From assembly GCA_964509975.1 (NCBI GenBank), contig CAZDZO010000021.1, forward strand, positions 1 to 19,802: a stretch of 19,802 nt of DNA. Direction: 5' to 3'. Numbering within the stretch: position 1 is the first letter of the stretch; each line of letters begins with the position of its first letter. Shown piece after piece: positions 1 through 6,790 of the stretch. The notes beneath the pieces were generated by a model, which did no database searches, was not told the origin of the DNA, and saw only the letters and a list, made by a program, of their open reading frames with translations. A program made the translations under genes and the position numbers. This DNA is from CAZVBV01 sp964509975 (GTDB taxonomy: Bacteria; Patescibacteriota; Gracilibacteria; UBA4473).

Positions 1-1718
1 CCAACCTTCCCACGCTTCATCTTCGAAACCCGTTCAACCCGCACAGGGGGACGCTGTTTTTTCTTCATCGCATGAAACGCATCAAGAATCGTCTCGGCTT
101 CCGGAAAGGGGACAGAAACGAATGAGTAATCATTCATGATGTCGATGTCTCCAACGAGGTGCCCAGAGACGCCAAAGTCCTTCTCGATCATCTTTAGAAT
201 AGAAGTAACACTGGCACCATCTCGACGTCCAGTGGTGAGAAAAAGCCGTGTGATTCCAAGACTATCGCCAGACCGTTCCCGACGTTGTCGCCGTTCTCGA
301 TCGTGACTGTGATCGCCACCACGTTCATTACTTCGTTCTCGCCCTCTTCCTCCTCGTTCACGTCCACCGCGTTCTGGCTTCTGATCACTGCGGAGTGTGG
401 CAATGTGCTTGTACGCATTTTCATCAAGGGTGTCAGAGAAACTGTATTTGAGGAGTGCTGCAATTACAGCTTCTGGCTTCTGATCTCCAAACATTTCACT
501 GGCGAGCAGTTCGTATTTCTCTAAGTCTTTTGATGGCGCGAGCAATGGCTCGAGGTCCTTCATGAGTTTTCGTTTCTTCAAATCCACCATGACAGCGGCA
601 TCTGGCACGAGTTGCTTTTGGATTTCTGCCTTGGCGTGATGTTCAAACATTCTTAACTTCCGGTATTCCGATGGAGTGATGAGCGTGATGGCTTTCCCAT
701 CTTTCCCTGCTCGTCCCGTTCTCCCTATACGATGGACATAAGATTCTGAGTTTTGCGGCAACGCGTAATTAATCACGTGCGTAAGATCACTCACATCAAT
801 TCCCCGGGCGGCCACATCAGTCGCTACGAGAATCTCGAGTTTCTTTTTTCGGAAATCGCCCATGATCTGTTCCCGTCGGTCTTGCGAGATATCCCCGTGA
901 AAGGTCTCTGACCGATACCCTCGTTGATTGAGGTGTTGATTGACCTCGTCGCTGGAGATCTTGGTTCGGCAAAAAACAATTCCATAAAATTCTTCCTCCA
1001 TATCGATAATCCGACAGAGTGTGTCGAACTTATTGGCTTGGGTTACTTCGAAATAAATCTGATCCACCGCGTTGTTTGCAATGCGGTCTTTTTCTGTCTT
1101 GATGCTGACAGCATCTTTCATGTACTTCTTCGCGAGGTTCGCGATTCGTGGTGGCATGGTTGCTGAGAAGAGCAACGTTTGCCGTTCTGGGTTTGTAAAT
1201 TCCAAAATCGCTTCGATGTCTTCCACAAATCCCATGTTGAGCATTTCATCTGCTTCGTCCAAGACGCAGTATTGTATCTGGTCGAGTTTGAGCGTGCCTT
1301 TTTTCAAATGATCGAGGACCCGTCCGGGTGTTCCCACGACGATATCGACTCCATCATTGAGATGTCTGCGTTGTAGTCCCCATGATTGTCCTCCGTAAAT
1401 CGGAATGATGGAGAAGTTTTTATTTCCCTTCAAAGAATTCATCTCATCCGCCACCTGCACGGCGAGTTCCCGAGTGGGGGCCAGTACGATGGCTTGCGGA
1501 GATTTAGATTTCCCCGGGGTAAGCTTATCCATAAAAACCAAACCAAAAGCAGCTGTCTTTCCCGTTCCTGTTTGAGCTTGGGCGATTACATCACTGTTTG
1601 TTTCGAGAAGTAAAGGGATCACTTTGGACTGGATTTCAGTGGGTTCTTCGAACCCTTTTTTTGAAATCGCTTCAAGCGAAAGGTCAGAGAGACCGAGTTT
1701 GGCGAATGATTCTGTCAT
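1..1718 (-). CDS. deaD: DEAD-box ATP-dependent RNA helicase (DeaD/CsdA type), C-terminus cut by window edge
   Basis: ATP-driven RNA helicase that remodels RNA duplexes, in the family that helps ribosome assembly and cold growth. About 572 residues are visible and the reading frame is still open at base 1. In order: Q motif GFEEPTEIQ (residues 22-30), Walker A AQTGTGKT (48-55), PTREL (81-85), TPGR (130-133), DEAD inside VLDEADEML (152-160), SAT (186-188), then in the second RecA lobe HGDISQDRRE, ATDVAARGID and HRIGRTGRAGK. An Arg/Gly/Glu-rich linker follows, then a DbpA-type RNA-binding domain (starts near RLFLTTGRRDG, with SFVSVP), and a basic tail. The ATG at 1718 gives the canonical N-terminus MTESFAKLGLS. 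No Shine-Dalgarno is visible. It is divergent from the YibE/F-like gene. The family is certain; the DeaD versus DbpA subgroup name is less so, though the acidic/basic tail architecture fits DeaD/CsdA. Confidence 0.93.
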   Translation of the reverse strand, partial: MTESFAKLGLSDLSLEAISKKGFEEPTEIQSKVIPLLLETNSDVIAQAQTGTGKTAAFGLVFMDKLTPGKSKSPQAIVLAPTRELAVQVADEMNSLKGNKNFSIIPIYGGQSWGLQRRHLNDGVDIVVGTPGRVLDHLKKGTLKLDQIQYCVLDEADEMLNMGFVEDIEAILEFTNPERQTLLFSATMPPRIANLAKKYMKDAVSIKTEKDRIANNAVDQIYFEVTQANKFDTLCRIIDMEEEFYGIVFCRTKISSDEVNQHLNQRGYRSETFHGDISQDRREQIMGDFRKKKLEILVATDVAARGIDVSDLTHVINYALPQNSESYVHRIGRTGRAGKDGKAITLITPSEYRKLRMFEHHAKAEIQKQLVPDAAVMVDLKKRKLMKDLEPLLAPSKDLEKYELLASEMFGDQKPEAVIAALLKYSFSDTLDENAYKHIATLRSDQKPERGGRERGGRGRERSNERGGDHSHDRERRQRRERSGDSLGITRLFLTTGRRDGASVTSILKMIEKDFGVSGHLVGDIDIMNDYSFVSVPFPEAETILDAFHAMKKKQRPPVRVERVSKMKRGKV

Positions 1719-1740
1719 AGTTTTTGCGTTCAAGGTCGCC

Positions 1741-1768
1741 ACACTAGTCGGGAAGCGGATTAATGCAA
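1741..1768 (-). promoter_or_regulatory. Candidate sigma70-type promoter for the helicase gene
   Basis: On the minus strand, TTGCAT (1768-1763) is followed after 16 bases by TAGTGT (1746-1741). A transcript would start near 1734, leaving a leader of about 16 bases before the ATG at 1718. The match to consensus is modest, so this is a weak call. Confidence 0.3.
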
Positions 1769-1775
1769 GTTGATT

Positions 1776-1840
1776 GTGGGTTGGGATCCGGATCCGGCCT
1801 CGGATCCGAATCCGCCCCCGGATCCGGATCCCAACCCCAC
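1776..1840. repeat. GGATCC-rich near-perfect inverted repeat between divergent genes
   Basis: Left arm 1776-1797 and right arm 1818-1840 are complementary over 22 bases, apart from one extra base in the right arm. The 20-base centre contains a further palindrome, CGGATCCG (1801-1808). GGATCC occurs five times in the 65 bases. The repeat is far more GC-rich than its surroundings and lies between the starts of the helicase gene (-) and the YibE/F-like gene (+). No T-run follows either side, so it does not look like an intrinsic terminator. It could be an operator, a REP-like repeat or an RNA hairpin in a long leader. Confidence 0.85.
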
Positions 1841-1898
1841 CGAAAGCCATCGGTTGCATTTGTTGTTTCTGCGAATACAGTAAAATCAATAATTCGAA

Positions 1899-2978
1899 AT
1901 GAAAAAATATTTCTCTTGGCTTTCGGTGTTCTTGTTTTGTTTTTTGATAATCACGCCTGTGCATGCCAATGATTTTTTCAAAGGAGAAGTTTTAGAAATT
2001 ACTCAGGAGGGGGAAGAAGAGATTTTTGGGACAACGCAATTGTTTCAGGAATTTGATATCAAAATCACATCGGGAAATCATAAAAATGAAATTATTCCTA
2101 TTGAAAAAGGGGATTATTCCATTGTGACAGAAGAGCAAAAATTAAAGGTGGGAGACAATGTTGTTTTGAAAAAGAGAGAAGGAAGTTTTTATATTACGGA
2201 TAAATATCGGCTCGGGGCGCTTTTGGGAATTTGTTTATTGTTTGTGGCTTTTGCCGTGGGATTTGGAAGAAAGCGGGGATTTATGTCCCTCGTCGGACTC
2301 GCCTTTTCGTTTTTTATTATTTTGAAATTCATCGTGCCACAAATTCTAAACGGTCAAAATCCGCTTGTAGTGAGTCTTATTGGAGGATCGTTGATTTCTG
2401 TTTTTTCTATCTACCTTTCTCATGGATTTAAGAAAAGAACAACACTGGCGGTTATCAGTACGATTTTTACTTTTCTTTGTGCTATTGGAATCTCGGTCTT
2501 TTTTGTTTCGTGGGCAAATCTTTTTGGAGTGTCTTCAGAAGAAGTAGTTTTTCTTCAAATGGGGGTGGGAGATGTGGATTTGAAGGGATTGCTTTTGGGA
2601 GGAATCCTAATTGGAATTTTGGGGATTTTGGATGATGTGACGACAACACAGTGTGCAACGGTGGAAGAAATTTACAAAGCGAATAAGCAAACTTCTTTTG
2701 CAAAACTCTATACACAAGGAATGTCTGTGGGGCGGGAACACATGGCGTCGATGATTAACACGTTAGCACTTGCGTACGCAGGGGTGGCATTGCCATTGTT
2801 TTTGTTGTTTACGTTCAATAATGACCAGCCGTTGTGGACGATTCTCAATAGTGAATTTATTGCGGAAGAAATAGTGAGAACGTTGGCAGGATGTTGTGCG
2901 CTTATTTTGGCCGTTCCGATCAGTACGGTTTTGAGTACGTATTTTTATATGCGAAAGACAGTGAAAAAAAGAAGTTGA
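1899..2978 (+). CDS. YibE/F-like multi-pass membrane protein
   Basis: 359-residue membrane protein of the YibE/F-like family, whose biochemical role is not established. The start gives a clear signal peptide (MKKYFSWLSVFLFCFLII, with PVHA before the likely cleavage site), then an extracytoplasmic domain of about 80 residues of the kind seen at the N-terminus of this family (KGEVLEI through KVGDNVVLKKREG). Roughly seven hydrophobic helices follow. The family signature is visible as GILDDVTTTQCATVEEI, then GMSVGREHMASMINTLALAYAG, each within a membrane-associated stretch, and the end VRTLAGCCALILAVPIST. No Shine-Dalgarno is visible; an AATAAT box lies 5 bases before the ATG without a clear -35. 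It is monocistronic as far as the sequence shows, because the next gene has its own promoter overlapping this stop codon. Confidence 0.85.
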   Translation: MKKYFSWLSVFLFCFLIITPVHANDFFKGEVLEITQEGEEEIFGTTQLFQEFDIKITSGNHKNEIIPIEKGDYSIVTEEQKLKVGDNVVLKKREGSFYITDKYRLGALLGICLLFVAFAVGFGRKRGFMSLVGLAFSFFIILKFIVPQILNGQNPLVVSLIGGSLISVFSIYLSHGFKKRTTLAVISTIFTFLCAIGISVFFVSWANLFGVSSEEVVFLQMGVGDVDLKGLLLGGILIGILGILDDVTTTQCATVEEIYKANKQTSFAKLYTQGMSVGREHMASMINTLALAYAGVALPLFLLFTFNNDQPLWTILNSEFIAEEIVRTLAGCCALILAVPISTVLSTYFYMRKTVKKRS

Positions 2979-3002
2979 CACTGATTTTTATGGGTATATA
3001 TT
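2975..3002 (+). promoter_or_regulatory. Sigma70-type promoter for the DUF5320/DUF134 pair
   Basis: A perfect TTGACA (2975-2980) is followed after 16 bases by TATATT (2997-3002). The -35 box overlaps the TGA stop of the YibE/F-like gene. Predicted transcription starts near 3009, about 25 bases before the ATG at 3035. Confidence 0.7.
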
Positions 3003-3034
3003 CAAAATGATTTTATTCTTTAACTTTTAAAATC

Positions 3035-3298
3035 ATGCCAAATTTTGATAAAACGGGACCGGCAGGACAAGGACCTCAGGCAGGAAGAGGGCAAGGAACC
3101 TGTGTTCTTGAAGGTGGAAATTCTCAAGGTGGATTTGGAATGGGGATGGGATGTTGTGCAAGAGGAATGCGCCGAGGGATGGGGAATTTCTTGGGACAAA
3201 GAAATCAACCTTTGTCTTTGGAAGAACAGGAAAAGGTTTTGGAAGCACGATTGGAAGCCGTGCGAAATGCGAAGAAAAATGGTACTCTCAAAAAGTAA
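3035..3298 (+). CDS. DUF5320-like small Gly/Met-rich protein
   Basis: 87-residue protein with the N-terminal pattern of the DUF5320 family: MPNFDKTGPAGQGPQAGRGQ, then a Gly/Met/Cys-rich centre (GMGMGCCARGMRRGMG) and a short charged helix (LEEQEKVLEARLEAVRNAKK). There is no signal peptide and no membrane helix. Function is unknown; the Cys pair and Gly/Met-rich region are compatible with metal binding, but that is inference. Its stop codon overlaps the start of the DUF134 gene (TAATG), implying translational coupling. Proteins of this kind are often found beside DUF134 regulators and iron-molybdenum-cofactor-type small proteins in archaea and anaerobic bacteria, so the pair may have been acquired by transfer. 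Confidence 0.75.
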   Translation: MPNFDKTGPAGQGPQAGRGQGTCVLEGGNSQGGFGMGMGCCARGMRRGMGNFLGQRNQPLSLEEQEKVLEARLEAVRNAKKNGTLKK

Positions 3299-3576
3299 TG
3301 CCACGACCTCGATCATTTCGGATGATTTCTCAAAATCCAAAAGTGACTTTTTATAAGCCACAAGGAGTTCCATTGCGAACGCTCAAAATTGTAGAAATTA
3401 CTCATGAAGAATGGGAAGCGCTTCGTTTAAAGAACACGGAATCTTTGAGCCAGACGGAAGCTGCCGCGCAGATGAAAACGTCGCAGAGTACATTTCAAAG
3501 GATTTTTACCAGTGCACAAAAGAAATTGAGTACAGCGGTCGTGCAAGGAATGGCGATAAAAATTGTGAAGGAGTGA
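3298..3576 (+). CDS. DUF134 / UPF0251 family helix-turn-helix DNA-binding protein
   Basis: 92-residue probable transcriptional regulator. The frame is open further upstream, but the ATG at 3298 gives the canonical family start MPRPRSFRMISQNPKVTFYK, followed by PQGVPLRTLKIVEIT, EEWEALRLK and the sigma-70-region-4-like helix-turn-helix LSQTEAAAQMKTSQSTFQRI, then a C-terminal helix ending GMAIKIVKE. The length agrees with the family (about 90-110 residues). It overlaps the stop of the DUF5320-like gene by one base (TAATG), so the two proteins are probably made together and may work together. The target is unknown; autoregulation from the promoter at 2975 is the simplest guess. Confidence 0.9.
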   Translation: MPRPRSFRMISQNPKVTFYKPQGVPLRTLKIVEITHEEWEALRLKNTESLSQTEAAAQMKTSQSTFQRIFTSAQKKLSTAVVQGMAIKIVKE

Positions 3577-3597
3577 AGAGCCGAGTTCGAACTCAAT

Positions 3598-3632
3598 AAG
3601 GAGGCTTTCGCCTTGCAAAATTTTGGTTTTTT
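3598..3632 (+). terminator. Weak candidate terminator after the DUF134 gene
   Basis: A short hairpin (GAGGC/GCCTT, 3601-3614, 4-base loop) is followed by a T-rich stretch (3621-3632). The stem is only about five pairs and the T-tract is offset, so the call is weak. Just upstream is a perfect 12-base palindrome GAGTTCGAACTC (3583-3594). Confidence 0.3.
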
Positions 3633-3640
3633 AATACAGT
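3613..3640 (+). promoter_or_regulatory. Candidate promoter for the riboswitch-metK transcript
   Basis: TTGCAA (3613-3618), a 16-base spacer and TACAGT (3635-3640). Transcription would start near 3647, just before the first helix of the riboswitch at 3654. Both boxes match consensus at four of six positions, so the position argues for it more than the sequence does. A perfect TATAAT at 3758-3763 is an alternative -10 box but has no matching -35 and would bypass the riboswitch. Confidence 0.3.
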
Positions 3641-3653
3641 GCCCTTGCTTCCT

Positions 3654-3743
3654 TTTTATCGAGAGACGGCGAGAGGTTTGGCTCTACGACCCGTCAGCAA
3701 CCAGTTCCTTCAGAACACGGTGCTTCACCCAAACAGGATAAGA
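3654..3743 (+). promoter_or_regulatory. SAM-I-clan riboswitch (SAM-I / SAM-IV-like) upstream of metK
   Basis: S-adenosylmethionine-sensing leader RNA expected to shut down metK when SAM is plentiful. Visible elements: P1 3654-3660 with 3737-3743; P2 outer stem GACGG 3665-3669 with CCGTC 3691-3695; P2 inner stem AGAG 3672-3675 with CTCT 3682-3685; loop GTTTGG (3676-3681) perfectly complementary to CCAAAC (3729-3734), the expected pseudoknot; P3 ACC 3700-3702 with GGT 3719-3721 plus GTTC/GAAC (3704-3707, 3713-3716); and the conserved core GCAACC (3697-3702) and GGTGC (3719-3723). The large P4 of classical SAM-I is lacking: only a 3-bp GTG/CAC hairpin competing with P3 could form. That resembles SAM-IV or the SAM-I/IV variant. 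The subclass is unresolved, but the location before metK supports the call. Confidence 0.85.
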
Positions 3744-3750
3744 CCGATAG

Positions 3751-3778
3751 AAAGAGGTATAATAAAGACTTCTTTTTT
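3751..3778 (+). terminator. Candidate expression-platform terminator of the SAM riboswitch
   Basis: AAAGAGGT (3751-3758) pairs with ACTTCTTT (3768-3775), eight pairs with one G-T, around a 9-base loop. The run of T at 3773-3778 overlaps the right arm. It lies eight bases after P1 of the riboswitch, where a SAM-dependent terminator would be expected. The stem is AT-rich and weak, so this is tentative. Confidence 0.4.
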
Positions 3779-3786
3779 AACTAGTT

Positions 3787-3830
3787 TCCCGCTCCCCGCC
3801 TTCGCGAGGACAGGCCCCGCGGGAATGACA
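3787..3830 (+). repeat. Hairpin repeat unit between riboswitch and metK
   Basis: TCCCGC (3787-3792) pairs with GCGGGA (3819-3824), with an inner CCT/AGG stem around TTCGCG. It ends in GGGAATGACA, the same inward-reading end (TGTCATTCC on the other strand) found in the larger elements of this window. It is much more GC-rich than its flanks and stops only 11 bases before the metK ATG, placing it in the 5' leader of metK. Confidence 0.7.
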
Positions 3831-3841
3831 AACCAAGAAAC

Positions 3842-4963
3842 ATGAAAACATTTTTTTCCTCAGAATCAGTAACCGAAGGTCATCCCGACAAAGTCGCTGA
3901 CCAAATCTCAGACAGTATCCTCGATGCGATCCTTGCCCAAGATCCCGATGCACGGGTTGCGTGTGAAGTATTGGTCAATACAGGACTGGTCATGGTCGCG
4001 GGAGAAATCACGACCAACTGTTATATCGATGTGCAGAAGATTGCCCGAGAGCGCATTCTTGAAATCGGCTATAACTCAGCAGATGTGTGCTTTGATGGAA
4101 ACACGTGTACCGTCATTAACGCCATCGAAGAACAATCACCCGACATTGCGATGGGCGTGGACACGGGAGGCGCAGGGGATCAGGGATTGATGTTTGGGTA
4201 TGCCTGCGATGAGACCGAGGAATTGATGCCGTTGTCTATTATGACGGCGCACAGATTAACCCAGAAATTGGCAGAAGTACGAAAAGCAGGAACATTGAAA
4301 TATTTGAGACCAGATGGGAAATCCCAAGTCACGTTTGAATACGAAGATGGGAAACCAATTCGCCTCGACTCAGTGGTTGTGTCAACACAACATGATGACA
4401 AAGTGAATATGGAACAACTGCGAGAAGATATCAAGAAGTGCGTCATAGACCCGATTTGTTCCGAATGGATGGACGAGAAGACAGTGCTTCACATCAACCC
4501 AACAGGACGATTCGTTATCGGTGGTCCGCAAGGAGATTGTGGAATGACCGGACGAAAAATTATCGTCGATACCTACGGTGGATATGGACGACACGGCGGA
4601 GGCGCCTTCTCTGGAAAAGACCCATCCAAAACTGACCGTTCCGGAGCGTATGCGGCTCGATGGGTGGCAAAAAACATTGTTGCGAACAAGCTGGCAACGA
4701 AATGCGAAGTGCAATTGGCCTATGCGATTGGAGTGGTAGATCCAGTCAGCATTCACGTAGATTGCTTCGGAACGAGCACATATTCTCCAGAAGAACTCGA
4801 GAAGATTGTTCGAGACAACTTTGACCTCACGCCACTTGGCATTATTAAATCCCTTGACCTTAAGCGTCCCATCTATGCATCAGTGGCGAGTTACGGACAT
4901 TTTGGAAGAACGGATCTGAACCTGCCGTGGGAAGAAGTAAAACAGTTAATAGTGAAGAGTTAA
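3842..4963 (+). CDS. metK: S-adenosylmethionine synthetase (methionine adenosyltransferase)
   Basis: Makes S-adenosylmethionine from methionine and ATP, releasing phosphate and pyrophosphate; a cytosolic, Mg2+ and K+ dependent homotetramer in most bacteria. The protein is 373 residues, slightly shorter than the usual 380-400 but with all blocks present: TEGHPDKVADQISD (residues 11-24, the ATP-binding start), the hexapeptide-like GAGDQGLMFGYA, IGGPQGDCGMTGRKIIVDTY, and the P-loop-like GGGAFSGKDPSKTDRSGAYA. The family end (FGR then LPWE) is also present. The ATG at 3842 is the canonical start. Upstream lie a SAM-I-clan riboswitch and a hairpin repeat, so feedback by the product is likely. The gene is followed 17 bases later by a 171-base repeat element. 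Confidence 0.98.
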   Translation: MKTFFSSESVTEGHPDKVADQISDSILDAILAQDPDARVACEVLVNTGLVMVAGEITTNCYIDVQKIARERILEIGYNSADVCFDGNTCTVINAIEEQSPDIAMGVDTGGAGDQGLMFGYACDETEELMPLSIMTAHRLTQKLAEVRKAGTLKYLRPDGKSQVTFEYEDGKPIRLDSVVVSTQHDDKVNMEQLREDIKKCVIDPICSEWMDEKTVLHINPTGRFVIGGPQGDCGMTGRKIIVDTYGGYGRHGGGAFSGKDPSKTDRSGAYAARWVAKNIVANKLATKCEVQLAYAIGVVDPVSIHVDCFGTSTYSPEELEKIVRDNFDLTPLGIIKSLDLKRPIYASVASYGHFGRTDLNLPWEEVKQLIVKS

Positions 4964-4980
4964 GAGTTCACACCCTCTCA

Positions 4981-5151
4981 GTCATTCTGGCCTGCCTGTC
5001 CGGTAGGCAGGCTTGACCAGAATCGCTCAAGTTTTAGATATGAATAAAGAGTCCCTCGCAGAGCGGGGGGCGAAAAACCAACACAAGTTCGCCGCTAGCG
5101 TTTCCACATTTTTGCCAAGTCTTCATCCGACTCTGGGCAAGCCAGAATGAC
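4981..5151 (+). repeat. 171-base MITE-like element, copy 1, with 11-base terminal inverted repeats
   Basis: GTCATTCTGGC (4981-4991) and GCCAGAATGAC (5141-5151) are perfect inverted repeats, extendable to 16 bases with one mismatch. The left end folds into a strong hairpin: GCCTGCCT (4990-4997) with AGGCAGGC (5005-5012), topped outside by ATTCTGG (4984-4990) and CCAGAAT (5017-5023). A second copy is at 18940-19102 in the same orientation. There is no ORF inside. It occupies most of the 299-base gap between metK and the LCP gene. No target-site duplication is obvious. Confidence 0.85.
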
Positions 5152-5227
5152 AGGGTTTCTTTTTTGTTTGAAAATTGTAAACATGTCCTCGTGAAAACGG
5201 GGATAGAAAATTGGCAATGGAAGTCAG

Positions 5228-5255
5228 TTGACCGCAGGAGAAACATTTCTATAAT
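5228..5255 (+). promoter_or_regulatory. Sigma70-type promoter giving a leaderless LCP transcript
   Basis: TTGACC (5228-5233), a 16-base spacer and a perfect TATAAT (5250-5255). Only seven bases separate the -10 box from the ATG at 5263, so transcription should begin at or next to the start codon. This also decides the start codon of the LCP gene. Confidence 0.75.
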
Positions 5256-5262
5256 TCGCAAG

Positions 5263-6606
5263 ATGAAGCAGTTCAAAGTGCATAAAATCGAGAGTAAGAG
5301 ATCTCGTAGTAAGTATAAAGCGTGGCGGAAACTGACCCATTTTTTTGGGCGCAAGGGCGCTATTGGAATTATGGTTATTTTGGGACTGGGGATTGTGTTT
5401 TGGGGCGGATTTGCAGCGATTGATTCAGGATTCTTTGCCGAAAAAACACGTCAGATTTTTTCATTTGGACCGCTTGATAAAGACAAAAACGGACACACGA
5501 ACATTCTTCTCCTCGGAGTAGCGGGAGAGGGAGCGGAAGGCGGGAACCTATCTGACTCCATCATGGTGGTATCAGTGAATCCGAGTGGACCTTCTATTTC
5601 AATGTTGAGTTTGCCACGAGATTTGTTTCTTTCTTCTCGGATTGGAGATCGGAAAGTGAACGAGATCTATGCGGCGGCTCGATATAAACAAGGAAATCGC
5701 AGAGGACTCGAAATTATAAAAGACGCGGTATCAGAATTTACTGGTGTGCCAATTCATTATGGGGCCGTGGTGAATTTCAAAGTATTTGCGGAAGGAGTCG
5801 ATGAACTTGGGGGACTTGATATTTTTGTTCCAGAAGCAATCGAAGATCCTTTTTATCCGGATGTTGATTACGGATATCAGACGTTTGTGGTGCGCAAAGG
5901 ATTTCAGCATTTTGATGGAGAAACGGCACTCAAATATGCGCGAAGTCGAAAAACGTCTTCTGATTATGATCGTGCAAAACGCCAGCAAGATATTATTCTC
6001 GCCATCAGGCAAAAGGCAGAGAATATGAGTTTACTTACGGATTTTGGGAAATTGGAGAATTTTTTTCAGATTTACAGAAAAAATGTAAATACCGATCTTG
6101 GTCTCACTCAGACGGTAGCGCTTGCCAAAGTTGGGCTGGGGATTGACTACGGAAATGTCGTTTCAGCCGTTCTTAACGATGATCCTGCGCAAACAGGCGG
6201 GTTTCTCTACACTCCTGCAAAAGAATTTTATGGTGGACAATATGTATTGCTTCCGGAGGACTTGAAAGATACCCAGCTTTTTATGGATTTGGTGTTAATT
6301 CATCCAGAGATCCTTCTTGAAAACGCACAGATATCAGTTCTCAATGGATCAATGACAGCTGGAAAAGCTTCTCGTATGGCGGTTCGACTTAGACGTCTTG
6401 GGTTCCATGTAATTGACGTAGGAAATTATCATTCTGATAGACCTGTATTTCGGACATTCTTGAAAGATTATGTGGGAGAAAAAGAACTCAAAACAAAGAA
6501 GATTATTGAACGAGTATTTGATGCGAATCATACAGAAGTGGTTCCAGAGATGGAACAAGATCCGAACAACTTGATTGATTTTCAGGTGATTTTGGGGACG
6601 AACTAA
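5263..6606 (+). CDS. LytR-CpsA-Psr (LCP) family cell-envelope protein with C-terminal LytR_C domain
   Basis: 447-residue membrane-anchored enzyme of the LCP family, which transfers polyprenyl-linked glycopolymers to peptidoglycan outside the membrane. The N-terminus is basic and cytosolic (residues 1-31), followed by one transmembrane helix (about 32-53). The LCP domain starts at NILLLGV (80-86) and shows the phosphate-binding residues SLPRDL (116-121), DRKVNEIYAAA (129-139), the GGLDIFVP stretch, and YARSRKTSSDYDRAKRQQDI (225-244), with its conserved Arg, Asp and Gln residues. A LytR_C domain follows (about 353-440, beginning AQISVLNGS). The frame is open to 5164, but the promoter at 5228-5255 makes the ATG at 5263 the natural start. 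The polyprenyl-phosphate sugar transferase at 19150 could supply substrate in the same general pathway; that link is inference. Confidence 0.92.
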   Translation: MKQFKVHKIESKRSRSKYKAWRKLTHFFGRKGAIGIMVILGLGIVFWGGFAAIDSGFFAEKTRQIFSFGPLDKDKNGHTNILLLGVAGEGAEGGNLSDSIMVVSVNPSGPSISMLSLPRDLFLSSRIGDRKVNEIYAAARYKQGNRRGLEIIKDAVSEFTGVPIHYGAVVNFKVFAEGVDELGGLDIFVPEAIEDPFYPDVDYGYQTFVVRKGFQHFDGETALKYARSRKTSSDYDRAKRQQDIILAIRQKAENMSLLTDFGKLENFFQIYRKNVNTDLGLTQTVALAKVGLGIDYGNVVSAVLNDDPAQTGGFLYTPAKEFYGGQYVLLPEDLKDTQLFMDLVLIHPEILLENAQISVLNGSMTAGKASRMAVRLRRLGFHVIDVGNYHSDRPVFRTFLKDYVGEKELKTKKIIERVFDANHTEVVPEMEQDPNNLIDFQVILGTN

Positions 6607-6660
6607 GATAACTTGCTGTCATCCCAGAATTCCGAAGGAATATGTAGGATGCATTATCTT
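6605..6660 (+). repeat. Long imperfect hairpin after the LCP gene, left end of a repeat element
   Basis: AAGATAA (6605-6611) pairs with TTATCTT (6654-6660), enclosing ATCC/GGAT and ATTCC/GGAAT stems around a GAA loop. Bases from 6617 onward closely match the left end of the element at 10776 (TGTC, then a hairpin around CCGAAGG, then CATTAT), so it belongs to the same family. No matching right end was found downstream. It begins in the LCP stop codon and may also serve as a transcription stop. Confidence 0.65.
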
Positions 6661-6679
6661 GTTTGATATCGGCAGGACT

Positions 6680-6790
6680 GTTCTTTTTATAACTAAAAAG
6701 AACCAAAAAGTTTTGAGGACAAGAAAACTCGCTTTCATTGGCATAGCATGCAATTGCCGAGTCCCGCTGACGCTCAAACACTTCTTGTCC
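6680..6790. repeat. Two inverted repeats in the LCP-pilin gap
   Basis: GTTCTTTTT (6680-6688) pairs perfectly with AAAAAGAAC (6695-6703) around a 6-base loop. Further on, TTTGAGGACAAGAA (6712-6725) pairs with TTCTTGTCCCCAAA (6782-6795) with one mismatch. The block looks like a non-coding repeat remnant; the short frames that cross it on both strands show no protein features. Confidence 0.5.

Noticed and set aside
1763..1972. Open frame of 69 codons across the GGATCC-rich repeat
   Set aside because: Its sequence is simply the translated palindrome (Gly/Ser repeats) running into another frame of the YibE/F-like gene.
3758..3763. Perfect TATAAT in the metK leader as the metK promoter
   Set aside because: No -35 box stands at 16-18 bases, and it lies in the loop of the putative riboswitch terminator. 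An upstream promoter that includes the riboswitch is more sensible, though not proven.
3639..3845. Open frame of 68 codons before metK
   Set aside because: It covers the SAM riboswitch and the hairpin repeat; the paired RNA elements explain the sequence better than a protein.
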